Positions 8,617 through 15,620 of a DNA stretch of 20,767 bases are shown here, in pieces. The stretch covers positions 1 to 20,767 of the forward strand of contig CACGGY010000012.1 in assembly GCA_902572675.1 (NCBI GenBank), given 5' to 3'. The stretch comes from an uncultured Prochlorococcus sp. (GTDB lineage Bacteria > Cyanobacteriota > Cyanobacteriia > PCC-6307 > Cyanobiaceae). A model generated the notes under the pieces. The model made no database searches. It had not been told where the DNA came from and saw only the letters and a program-made list of their open reading frames with translations. Positions within the stretch are counted from its first letter, which is position 1; each line of letters begins with the position of its first letter. A program made the position numbers and the translations under genes.

Positions 8617-9063
8617 TTGCAATATTTTTCTAAAAAAAAACTTGTCCTTCCAGAAGGTTATTTTGTTAACTCTTCTCAAATTCCAATATCTAAAGAAGTT
8701 AATAAACTTCTTGTAAGTTGCGGTTGCGAGGCATTTCCAATTAAACCTCTTTCTGAGGCTATTAAGAAAAGTAACTTTTTTTTTACGATAGAGAGTAAAT
8801 TAAAAAATAAATTATTTGCTTTTGTAAGGGTTACCTCCGACAAAGGATTAAATGCTAATTTATGGAATTTAAGTGCAGCACCAGGTAACAATCAGCAACT
8901 TTATTATTCAATATTGCTTCAAGTAACTCTTGAGAAAATTAATAGAGAAATGCCTGGATGTAGCATTTCTGTACAAGCCCCGGAATCTTCATTTAAAAGT
9001 TTACAAGAAAGCGGATTCATATTAGATCCAAATGGAATAAGAGTTATGGGGTATAAACTCTAA
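8617..9063 (+). CDS. GNAT-fold (Ycf52-like) acetyltransferase homologue, degenerate
   Basis: 148 residues. The core FAFVRVTSDKGLNANLWNLS and the end LQESGFILDPNGIRVMGYKL strongly resemble plastid/cyanobacterial Ycf52-type GNAT proteins (RATSD..NATLWD, and GF..DP.GI). The acetyl-CoA pyrophosphate loop, usually Q/RxxGxG/A after the third strand, reads APGNNQQLYYSIL here and lacks the glycine pattern, so catalysis is doubtful. The only plausible start is a TTG directly after an in-frame TAA, 3 bp beyond the ppc stop (TGA-TAA-TTG), so translation probably depends on ppc. The next Met in frame is beyond residue 100. The substrate is unknown. The gene ends 10 bp from the 3' end of the converging tRNA. 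Confidence 0.65.
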   Translation: MQYFSKKKLVLPEGYFVNSSQIPISKEVNKLLVSCGCEAFPIKPLSEAIKKSNFFFTIESKLKNKLFAFVRVTSDKGLNANLWNLSAAPGNNQQLYYSILLQVTLEKINREMPGCSISVQAPESSFKSLQESGFILDPNGIRVMGYKL

Positions 9064-9073
9064 AATTATGAAA

Positions 9074-9147
9074 CGAGCATGGAGGGATTCGAACCCCCGG
9101 CACTCAGAACCGGAATCTGATGCTCTATCCAACTGAGCTACATGCTC
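9074..9147 (-). tRNA. tRNA-Arg (anticodon CCG)
   Basis: Read on the minus strand this forms a full cloverleaf. The acceptor GAGCATG pairs with CATGCTC, and the D-arm is GCTC/GAGC. The anticodon stem TCAGA/TCTGA encloses the loop TTCCGGT, giving anticodon CCG, which reads Arg codon CGG. The T-arm is GGGGG-TTCGAAT-CCCTC with one G-U pair. The discriminator is G and CCA is not encoded. CGG should be rare in so AT-rich a genome, so this is a low-demand isoacceptor. It lies between converging ppc-GNAT and diverging recF. Confidence 0.95.
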
Positions 9148-9202
9148 TTTTATTTTTTCAATTTCTTTAAAAGAAAATCTAAATACTTTAAACTTAGCTA
9201 AT

Positions 9203-10318
9203 TTGATTAATGAATGCATAAGAAAAATTTTTTTAAATAAATTAAAAATTAAAAATTTTCGGAACCATAAAAGTTTTGAAATTGACTTACAAGAGCAAAG
9301 AACAATTGTTCTTGGTTGTAATGGAATTGGTAAGTCAAATTTACTTGAATCTGTTGAATTTTTAAGTCAATTAAAATCTAATAGGGCGTTAAGTGATAAA
9401 GATTTAATAGAAAATGATAGTGATATGGCTGTAGTTTTAGGTCAAGTAGATTTTAAAGATGATTTAAAAATAAATTTATTCCGAAAAGGACCAAAAAGAA
9501 TTTATGTCAATGAATCAATCTTGAAAAAGCAGAGTGAAATAAAGAACTATATTCGGAGCGTCTGTTTCTGCTCTAATGATATAGACATTGTTAAAAGTGA
9601 ACCTAGTTATCGAAGAACATGGATTGATAAAGTTGTATCTCAGCTTGAACCAGTGTATTTAGATCTGATAAGTAGATTTAATAGGCTTTTAAAACAAAGA
9701 AGTCATTTTTGGCGTTCAGAAAGCTTTATAAATAATCAATCATCAGATATTGTTGAAAGCTTTGATATTCAAATGTCAATAATAAGTACAAGAATTTTTA
9801 GGAGAAGAAGGAGGGCTTTATTAAAAATAAAACCATATGTGGAATATTGGCATAATCACTTAAGTAAATCTAAAGAGCAAATAGAGATAAATTATCTTTC
9901 CGGAATACATAATATAATTCTAGAAGAAGAGGAAGAAGAAGTTATTAGTAAGAAGATAGCAGAACAACTATTAAATCAGCGTTCAATAGAAGCATTGACA
10001 GGTAAATGTAATTTTGGGCCTCATCGCGATGATATTGAGTTCCTAATAAATAATATTTCAGTTAGAAAATATGGTTCATCTGGTCAGCAAAGAACTTTTA
10101 TTTTAGCTTTAAAGATGGCTGAACTAGATTTATTAACTAAAACATTCAAAATCCCTCCTATACTTATATTGGATGATGTTTTGGCAGAACTAGATATAAC
10201 TAGGCAAAATTTGTTACTTAATTCTGTGGGAAAGGATAGTCAATGTTTTATAAGTGCAACACATCTAGACAAATTTAATCAGTCCTTTTTAGGAACCTCC
10301 CACATGATTCACTTATAA
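9203..10318 (+). CDS. recF: DNA replication and repair protein RecF
   Basis: SMC-like ATPase that loads RecA at single-strand gaps with RecO and RecR during recombinational repair and fork recovery. The 371 residues are full length. The N-terminus LNKLKIKNFRNHKSFEIDL leads to Walker A GCNGIGKSN (residues 38-46). GPHRDD, the ABC-type signature SSGQQRTFILALKMAEL near residue 295 and Walker B ILILDDVLAELD near 320 follow in order. No ATG is available near the N-terminus; TTG at 9203 is the closest usable start, although the frame stays open upstream into the tRNA. recF here lies next to the tRNA and speD rather than dnaN, which is common in cyanobacteria. recA occurs about 9.5 kb away in the same window. 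Confidence 0.95.
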   Translation: MINECIRKIFLNKLKIKNFRNHKSFEIDLQEQRTIVLGCNGIGKSNLLESVEFLSQLKSNRALSDKDLIENDSDMAVVLGQVDFKDDLKINLFRKGPKRIYVNESILKKQSEIKNYIRSVCFCSNDIDIVKSEPSYRRTWIDKVVSQLEPVYLDLISRFNRLLKQRSHFWRSESFINNQSSDIVESFDIQMSIISTRIFRRRRRALLKIKPYVEYWHNHLSKSKEQIEINYLSGIHNIILEEEEEEVISKKIAEQLLNQRSIEALTGKCNFGPHRDDIEFLINNISVRKYGSSGQQRTFILALKMAELDLLTKTFKIPPILILDDVLAELDITRQNLLLNSVGKDSQCFISATHLDKFNQSFLGTSHMIHL

Positions 10319-10373
10319 TGAATTCTAAAAGTAACGATTTTTAGCTAATCTAATACTCAAATAAATTTCTTTA

Positions 10374-10808
10374 ATGGAAATCGACAAAAAAAATAAAATT
10401 TTGGATACTTTAAGTAATGACCAAAAATTAAGTCATCAAAGTAAACACCTTTTGTTGGAGCTTTATAGATGTGATTACGAAAAATTAAATGACGAATCTT
10501 TTTTACGCTGTACATTGAACAAAGCTGCCAAATTGGCAAGGGCGAAAGTTCTTAATTTAATAAGTAATAAATTTGAGCCTCAGGGGGTTACTGCAATTGC
10601 ATTACTAGCTGAGTCTCATATTTCAATACATACTTGGCCTGAATCTAATTATTCTGCTGTAGATATCTTTACATGTGGTAGAAGTATGTTACCAGAACTT
10701 GCTAGTCAATATTTAATAGAATCTTTAAAGGCTAAAGAACATTCCTTACGTGTTATTAAGCGCAATCCACCTGATGCCGTTCATAAACAGGTGAGAACTG
10801 TTGTTTAA
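10374..10808 (+). CDS. speD: S-adenosylmethionine decarboxylase proenzyme
   Basis: Pyruvoyl enzyme that makes decarboxylated SAM, the aminopropyl donor for spermidine. The 144-residue precursor is of the short prokaryotic class. The self-processing site is ALLAESHISIHTWPE. Cleavage is expected between Glu80 and Ser81, with Ser81 becoming the pyruvoyl group of the alpha chain. Downstream the HTWPE and DIFTCG motifs carry the conserved processing His and catalytic Cys. The N-terminal ~30 residues are longer and more variable than the core. The start ATG follows a 55-bp gap after recF. The gene ends 10 bp from the converging larE. No spermidine synthase gene (speE) is present in the window. Confidence 0.93.
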   Translation: MEIDKKNKILDTLSNDQKLSHQSKHLLLELYRCDYEKLNDESFLRCTLNKAAKLARAKVLNLISNKFEPQGVTAIALLAESHISIHTWPESNYSAVDIFTCGRSMLPELASQYLIESLKAKEHSLRVIKRNPPDAVHKQVRTVV

Positions 10809-10818
10809 CTTGCAATAT

Positions 10819-11643
10819 TTATCTATTTAATTTTCCGCTTATTAGTCCTTCAAGATCCAAACTTGTGCAATTAAATCCTAAATTAGAAAAGAATTGAACT
10901 AATTCACTAAAGTCAAATTTGTTAAAAAAATACTTTAATTCATTTTGGGGAATTTCTATTCTTGCAGTTGAGCCTTGGCATCTTACTCTAACCTCTGATA
11001 TGCCTCCCTCTTTAAGGTATTCTTCTGCTTTTTCAACCATTTTTAGCCTGTCACTTGTTATTTCATGACCATAAGGAAATCTTGATGATAAACATGGTTG
11101 TGCAGGTTTATCCCACCAAGGAAAACCCAGGGCTCTTGATATATCTCTAATGTCTTTTTTTGAGAATTTAAATTTTGCTAGGGGAGAAACAACTCCTGCT
11201 TTTTTTGAGGCTTGTATACCTGGCCTGTAATCTTTAAGATCATCCAGATTTACTCCATCTAAAACAATCTTGTAATTAAGTTTTTTAGACAAGTAGGTTG
11301 TATGTTTATGAAGCTCTTTTTTGCATGCAAAGCACCTATCCTTGGGATTTTTACTATAACTTGATTGGTCTAATTCTGATGTTTGAACTTCTAAGTGCCT
11401 TACCCCAATCCATTTTGCCTGACTTCTTGCTTCTTCACGCAATGTATTTGCTAATGCAGGAGAGATTCCAGTAATTGCAATGGCTTTTGTACCTAACTGC
11501 TCAAATGCTAATGATGCTACTAGTGTACTGTCTACCCCCCCTGAATAAGCAATACAAACACTATCAAGATTTTTAATGAATCTTCTGACTTTATAAAGCT
11601 TTTCGCTTTGTTCATTAGAGAGAATTTCTAGTTGATTGAACAT
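10819..11643 (-). CDS. larE: LarE-type ATP-dependent sulfurtransferase (PP-loop), three-cysteine form
   Basis: PP-loop enzyme of the LarE family, which transfers sulfur to the pyridinium bis-carboxylate precursor of the nickel-pincer cofactor. From the ATG at 11643 the protein has 274 residues. An ATG 60 bases further upstream would add only a low-complexity hydrophobic/Lys-rich extension and is rejected. The PP-loop SGGVDST spans residues 34-40. Cysteines 104 and 107 form CFAC, and Cys184 lies in PCLSSRFPYG. Cys184 corresponds to the conserved LarE cysteine. The extra CxxC matches the cluster-binding class, which is thought to use a 4Fe-4S cluster rather than sacrificing its own cysteine. 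No LarA, LarB or LarC gene is nearby. A related PP-loop function cannot be excluded. Confidence 0.82.
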   Translation of the reverse strand: MFNQLEILSNEQSEKLYKVRRFIKNLDSVCIAYSGGVDSTLVASLAFEQLGTKAIAITGISPALANTLREEARSQAKWIGVRHLEVQTSELDQSSYSKNPKDRCFACKKELHKHTTYLSKKLNYKIVLDGVNLDDLKDYRPGIQASKKAGVVSPLAKFKFSKKDIRDISRALGFPWWDKPAQPCLSSRFPYGHEITSDRLKMVEKAEEYLKEGGISEVRVRCQGSTARIEIPQNELKYFFNKFDFSELVQFFSNLGFNCTSLDLEGLISGKLNR

Positions 11644-11751
11644 GCTAATTACTTTAAAATTCAAATTAATTAAGAATACTTTGAATTTATTATTAAATTT
11701 CAAATAATATTCTCAACTTTATCTTAAATTAAACTCAATTACCTTGCTCAA

Positions 11752-12912
11752 TTGACGAATACAAGTAGAAATAGAGGGATTGGAATTGTCACAGCAAGTG
11801 ATAGCCAAGAGAGATCAAAGGGTCAATTACATATTTATGATGGAGATGGTAAGGGTAAAAGTCAGGCTGCTTTGGGAGTTGTACTTAGGACAATAGGATT
11901 AGGTATATGCGAAAAAAGACAGTCAAGAGTTTTACTTCTAAGATTTTTAAAAGGTCCTGAGAGAACATATGATGAGGATTCGGCGATAGAGGCTTTGCAA
12001 AGAGGATTTCCACACTTGATTGACCATGTAAGGACAGGAAGATCAGAATTCTTTACTGTTGATCAGGTAACAAAATTTGATATTGGTGAGGCTGAAAGGG
12101 GTTGGAATATTGCTAAAGGAGCAATTGCTAGCTCTCTTTATTCTGTAGTTGTACTTGATGAGTTGAACCCAGTTCTTGATCTAGGAATGCTTGATATTAA
12201 AGAAGTGGTTGAATCTCTTCAAAATCGTCCTGATGGACTGGAAATAATTATTACCGGAAGGGCCGCTCCTCCTTCCTTGGTAAGAATATCGCAACTCCAT
12301 TCAGAAATGAGATCACGTTTGAAGGGAGACTTATCAAGCCTAGCGGGACAAAATAGATCTAATGGTGGAATTGAGATTTATACTGGTGAAGGGAAAGGTA
12401 AATCTACAAGTGCACTTGGCAAGGCTCTGCAAGCTATTGGTAAAGGAATATCTCAAGATAAAAGTCACAGAGTCTTAATATTACAGTGGTTAAAAGGTGG
12501 CAACGGTTATACCGAAGATGCTGCCATAGAAGCTTTGAGAGAAAGTTACCCACATTTGGTAGATCATTTGCGATCAGGAAGAGATGCGATTGTGTGGAGA
12601 GGTCAGCAACAACCAGTTGATTATGTTGAGGCTGAAAGAGCATGGGAAATTGCTAAAGCTGCCATTTTGAGTGGATTGTATAAAACAATTATTTTGGATG
12701 AATTGAATCCAACTGTTGATTTAGAACTGCTACCTGTGGAATCAATACATCACACGCTCTTAAAAAAACCTTCAGAAACAGAAGTTGTTATTACTGGAAG
12801 ATGTAAAAATGAACCCTCATACTTTGAACTCGCTAATGTTTACTCCGAAATGGTCTGTCATAAGCATTATGCAAATGTTGGAGTTGATTTGAAAAGAGGT
12901 GTAGATTACTAA
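11752..12912 (+). CDS. Tandem-duplicated CobO/CobA-like P-loop protein (corrinoid adenosyltransferase family)
   Basis: The 386-residue protein contains two complete CobO/CobA/BtuR-like domains joined head to tail. The family adenosylates the cobalt of corrinoids. Domain 1 has the P-loop GDGKGKS near residues 31-37 and DELNP at 136-140. Domain 2 has GEGKGKS near 212-218 and DELNP at 316-320. Both also carry an EALxxxxPHLxDHxRxGR stretch, an EAERxWxIAKxAI helix and an xITGR motif. Only domain 2 ends with the CobA-like tail HYANVGVDLKRGVDY. Normal CobO is about 200 residues. The start is a TTG, since no ATG lies close upstream or downstream. It is divergent from larE with a 108-bp gap. Whether this is the functional adenosyltransferase for the cell's pseudocobalamin or a regulatory paralogue cannot be read from sequence. 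Confidence 0.8.
   Translation: MTNTSRNRGIGIVTASDSQERSKGQLHIYDGDGKGKSQAALGVVLRTIGLGICEKRQSRVLLLRFLKGPERTYDEDSAIEALQRGFPHLIDHVRTGRSEFFTVDQVTKFDIGEAERGWNIAKGAIASSLYSVVVLDELNPVLDLGMLDIKEVVESLQNRPDGLEIIITGRAAPPSLVRISQLHSEMRSRLKGDLSSLAGQNRSNGGIEIYTGEGKGKSTSALGKALQAIGKGISQDKSHRVLILQWLKGGNGYTEDAAIEALRESYPHLVDHLRSGRDAIVWRGQQQPVDYVEAERAWEIAKAAILSGLYKTIILDELNPTVDLELLPVESIHHTLLKKPSETEVVITGRCKNEPSYFELANVYSEMVCHKHYANVGVDLKRGVDY
11821..12909 (+). repeat. Internal domain duplication in the CobO-like gene
   Basis: Two diverged copies, about 11821-12339 and 12364-12909, encode matching motifs in the same order with an offset of about 180 residues (Walker A, PHLxDH, EAERxW, DELNP, ITGR). The DNA itself has diverged, so the duplication is old. 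Confidence 0.8.
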
Positions 12913-12927
12913 ATTTTCTTAGAAACA

Positions 12928-14079
12928 TTATGTGATTAATATTTCTTGAAACCTTTCAATGCCACCCTCCACAGATCTTGATTGAATTTTGAACTTAGCT
13001 AAGATTTTGGAAGCTTTATCAGAACGTTTTCCTGATTTACATATGGTAAATACCTCTTTAATTAAACTTTCTTTTTGAATAAATTTTAAGGCAGACTCTT
13101 GGTTGAAATGACTAAGGGGGATTGATATTGAACCCTCAAGTGCGTAAGCAGAAAATTCTTCATTTTCTCGAACATCAATTAAAAGAATTTTGTTGATTTG
13201 TTCTTTGTATAAGCTATAAAAATCATTGAAATTTATTCTTTTTATTTCAATATTTTTTTCAGAACAATCATCTTCATTATAAAAGTCCACAAAATGAGAA
13301 AGATTTTTTACTTGTTTATTTATCTGATCACTTTTTAGGTTTAATTTTTTCATATTCATATTCAATAGATCAAATACTAAAATTTTTCCATCTAAAATTT
13401 CTCCTTTTTTTAAAACGATTTTGATAATCTCATTTGCCTGAAGTATTCCTATTAAACCTGTTGATACTCCCACAACCCCATATTCTGCACAACTAGGAAC
13501 ATCATTGTTTGAAGGTGAAGCTGGTAGCAAATCTCGTAAATTAGGACTCGTTTTATGTAAGTTAAAAACACTAACTTGTCCTTCAAATCCTTGAACACTC
13601 CCAAAGACTAAAGGTTTATTTAGTATCAGGCATACATCGTTTATTAAATATCTTGTGCCAAAATTATCGGAGCAATCACAAATAATATCAAATTCTTGAA
13701 TTATTCCTAAGGCATTTTCTGAAGAAATCCTTTTGTTAAAAGTAAAAACCTCAATATTTGGATTGAGTCTTTTAATTCTCTCGTGAGCCGAATCAATTTT
13801 TAAATTTCCAATCGTATTGGTTTCATGAACAATTTGTCTTTGAAGATTAGATTTCTCTACATGATCATTATCAACTATTCCAATTTTTCCAATCCCTGCG
13901 GCTGCTAGATAAATTAATACTGAAGATCCCAGCCCCCCTGCTCCTATGCATAATACTGAGCTGTTTTTGAGTTTTAATTGCCCTTTATTACCTATCTCTT
14001 TAAGTGTTAAATGCTTTTTGTATCTTTCTTGTTCATCTGCATTTAAGAAATTAAATTTGATATCTTTGGAGACTTTCAT
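12928..14079 (-). CDS. MoeB/ThiF-type E1-like adenylyltransferase fused to a rhodanese domain
   Basis: Activates the C-terminus of a ubiquitin-like sulfur carrier (MoaD or ThiS type) by adenylation; the rhodanese part can pass on persulfide sulfur. The 383 residues split into ThiF (about 15-250) and rhodanese (about 283-383). ThiF shows the nucleotide loop GAGGLG at 46-51, DNDHVEKSNLQRQ at 70-82, and DCSDNFGTRYLIND. PSCAEYGVVG carries Cys197, at the position of the MoeB thioester cysteine. The rhodanese loop CKSGKRS has Cys347. Both zinc CxxC pairs of E. coli MoeB are absent: SPNLRDLLP replaces the first, and no Cys pair occurs near 240-260. The sulfur carrier served is unknown; thiamine synthesis is as plausible as molybdopterin. 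It is convergent with the CobO-like gene, 15 bp apart. Confidence 0.9.
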   Translation of the reverse strand: MKVSKDIKFNFLNADEQERYKKHLTLKEIGNKGQLKLKNSSVLCIGAGGLGSSVLIYLAAAGIGKIGIVDNDHVEKSNLQRQIVHETNTIGNLKIDSAHERIKRLNPNIEVFTFNKRISSENALGIIQEFDIICDCSDNFGTRYLINDVCLILNKPLVFGSVQGFEGQVSVFNLHKTSPNLRDLLPASPSNNDVPSCAEYGVVGVSTGLIGILQANEIIKIVLKKGEILDGKILVFDLLNMNMKKLNLKSDQINKQVKNLSHFVDFYNEDDCSEKNIEIKRINFNDFYSLYKEQINKILLIDVRENEEFSAYALEGSISIPLSHFNQESALKFIQKESLIKEVFTICKSGKRSDKASKILAKFKIQSRSVEGGIERFQEILIT

Positions 14080-14133
14080 TTTAATTCCACAAAATAATCC
14101 TATGAAAATATAATAATTAAAAAAAATTTTTTT

Positions 14134-14149
14134 AACCTTTTTAAAGGTT
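14134..14149. repeat. Short perfect inverted repeat next to an A/T tract
   Basis: AACCTTT and AAAGGTT are separated by two T residues. The repeat directly follows AAAAAAAATTTTTTT (14119-14133), probably intrinsically curved. It could be an operator for either divergent gene or chance in AT-rich DNA. Confidence 0.3.
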
Positions 14150-14308
14150 GTTATTTAGCGGATTTAATAATGTTTTTGTTTGAAGGAAATAATATTGGAA
14201 ATTATTTGTAAATATAATCCCTTCAAAAATAGCTTCAAAATATATATGTCAATACATCTAAAAAAATACAAATTGTGTCGGTTCGGAATTACACATTACA
14301 AAAGGGTA

Positions 14309-14335
14309 GCGAATGGACAATTTTTCCGTTATCGT
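14309..14335 (+). promoter_or_regulatory. Possible hairpin in the CAAD gene leader
   Basis: AATGGA (14312-14317) pairs with TCCGTT (14325-14330) around a 7-base loop with one G-U pair. The stem extends by GCG/CGT (14309-14311 with 14333-14335) across a 2-base bulge. It ends 29 bases before the CAAD start codon, so it would lie in the 5' UTR if transcription begins upstream. No known riboswitch or sRNA family was recognised. Confidence 0.25.
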
Positions 14336-14364
14336 CTGGTTCATATATTTAGATTACTGATTTC

Positions 14365-14733
14365 ATGAGTGATAACACACCAGAGTCAAATCAAGACTCC
14401 GGCTCCGCTACAAGCTCAGAAACTAAAAGCTTTTCAGAGAAGTATTCTGATGTGATGGGAAAAGTCAATGAAACACTTGGAAATGTTGATTGGACCCAGA
14501 TGGGTAAATACGGCAAAGCAGCTGGGATAATTGCTGTTGTTGTTATTGCGCAAATAATCATAAAAGTTGTTATCGACACAATTAATTTTTTCCCAATACT
14601 CCCTGGCCTTCTAGAACTTCTTGGAGTCATAGTTGTTGGGCAATGGAGTTGGCAGAATCTCCGTACTAGCGAGAACCGTGAAGCTGTTTTAGATAAAATA
14701 CAGAGTCTTAAAAAGACATATTTAGGGAGTTGA
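14365..14733 (+). CDS. CAAD/CURT1-domain thylakoid membrane protein
   Basis: 122-residue protein of the CAAD family (cyanobacterial aminoacyl-tRNA synthetase appended domain), related to plant CURT1 proteins that bend thylakoid membranes. The N-terminal ~50 residues are hydrophilic and acidic. Two membrane segments follow, about residues 52-70 and 75-95, separated by a short turn containing NFFPILPG. The C-terminal NLRTSENREAVLDKIQSLKKTYLG is the family's amphipathic tail signature. Here the domain stands alone, not attached to a tRNA synthetase. No cleavable signal peptide is evident. The likely site is the thylakoid membrane, with a structural role in curvature; that role is inferred from the family. 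Confidence 0.85.
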   Translation: MSDNTPESNQDSGSATSSETKSFSEKYSDVMGKVNETLGNVDWTQMGKYGKAAGIIAVVVIAQIIIKVVIDTINFFPILPGLLELLGVIVVGQWSWQNLRTSENREAVLDKIQSLKKTYLGS

Positions 14734-14736
14734 AGA

Positions 14737-15615
14737 CTATATACTTAGTATTTTATTAACGTATTCTTCAACTTGATAAAAGTAAGGTCCTCCAAACATA
14801 TTGGCATGGTTTAGTATGTGATAAAAATTATATATTATTATTCTTTTATCAAATCCTTTTTTTATAGGAAAAATTTTATGGTACTCTTCATAAAATTCTT
14901 TTCTAAAACCTCCAAATAGTCTTGTCATAGCTATATCTACTTCATGATCAGCCCACCATGATGCCGGGTCAAATATTACTCCTTTACCATTTTTATCTAT
15001 TCCTATATTTCCTGACCACAAATCACCATGAACAAGAGTATTAATTGGTTCATGCTTCTGCAATTCTGATTTAATTTTGTCTTTAACTTTATTTGAGGTT
15101 TCTTTGTCTATAGTATTTGATTTAAGTAGTGATAATTGAGGTATTATGCGTAGGTTTAAAAAACAATCTACCCAATTATTTTCCCAGCCTTTCTCCTGAT
15201 CTGTTATTCCAATAAAACCCTCAACAGGACACCCAAAAATTTTTGGATTAGATTCATTTGAATTTAAGTGCATTTCTCCTAAACCTCTCCCAAGTTTTGT
15301 TTGATCAAAGTTTTGCATATCTATCCATTCAATTAATAGAATTTCTTTGCTTTCTGTGTTTTTATAACCAATAACATCAGGCACTAGTAAGTTTTTTTGA
15401 TTAGAAAATTTTTTGAGATTTTGAAGACAATATTTTTCAAATTCAAGGAATTTTTTTTTCTTATCATTTCTTTTAAGAAATAATTTCTTGTTCGAGAATT
15501 CTATTTTCCATGCGCTATGAATATCTCCTCCATGTACTTGTTCAATATTTTTTGGATAGTCTTCACCTAATTCATCACAAATTTCGCTAACTTCAAAAGG
15601 AGATAATTTTTGCAT
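14737..15615 (-). CDS. Fructosamine/ketosamine-3-kinase family protein
   Basis: FN3K-family kinases phosphorylate sugar adducts on protein amines (Amadori products), which then decompose and deglycate the protein. From the ATG at 15615 it has 292 residues; the ATG at 15690 would add 25 residues antisense to the neighbouring gene and is rejected. The N-terminal VHGGDIHSAWKI matches the family nucleotide-binding start (GGDIN.A). GLGEMHL follows. The catalytic loop is VHGDLWSGN with residues 196-198 HGD. The metal-binding loop is FDPASWWADHEVDIAMT with Asp216, and the family's LFGGF and NHANMFGGPY follow. The usual YxGHxE is WADHE here. The converging CAAD gene ends 3 bp away. The start lies only 5 bp from the divergent crtD-like start. 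Confidence 0.88.
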   Translation of the reverse strand: MQKLSPFEVSEICDELGEDYPKNIEQVHGGDIHSAWKIEFSNKKLFLKRNDKKKKFLEFEKYCLQNLKKFSNQKNLLVPDVIGYKNTESKEILLIEWIDMQNFDQTKLGRGLGEMHLNSNESNPKIFGCPVEGFIGITDQEKGWENNWVDCFLNLRIIPQLSLLKSNTIDKETSNKVKDKIKSELQKHEPINTLVHGDLWSGNIGIDKNGKGVIFDPASWWADHEVDIAMTRLFGGFRKEFYEEYHKIFPIKKGFDKRIIIYNFYHILNHANMFGGPYFYQVEEYVNKILSI

Positions 15616-15620
15616 TTTTA

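Larger units (their letters stand above)
14080..14364. other. 285-bp intergenic region between moeB-like and CAAD genes
   Basis: This is the longest stretch without a convincing gene. It separates two divergent genes and should hold both promoters. From left to right it contains AT-rich sequence with -10-like hexamers, an A8T7 tract (14119-14133), a perfect 7-bp palindrome (14134-14149), and a moderately more GC-rich segment (about 14278-14345) able to form a hairpin just before the CAAD start. A 62-codon reading frame (14180-14368, TTG start) overlaps the CAAD start but looks random. No tRNA or recognised ncRNA was identified. Confidence 0.6.

Noticed and set aside
9022..9219. Minus-strand 65-codon frame over the tRNA
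   Set aside because: It contains the familiar translated-tRNA artefact (AQLDRASDSG, RGFESLHA). The tRNA-Arg explains this stretch.
11644..11703. Longer N-terminus for LarE
   Set aside because: The 20 extra residues are Lys/Phe/Asn-rich and unlike family starts. The ATG at 11643 gives a normal LarE N-terminus.
12913..12927. Possible bidirectional terminator between the convergent CobO-like and moeB-like genes
   Set aside because: Only a very short TTTCT/AGAAA pairing is present, too weak to call a terminator.
14180..14368. A 62-codon reading frame (TTG start) before the CAAD gene
   Set aside because: Its translation shows no recognisable motif and mirrors AT-rich base composition, and it overlaps the CAAD start. 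It is treated as leader or intergenic DNA.
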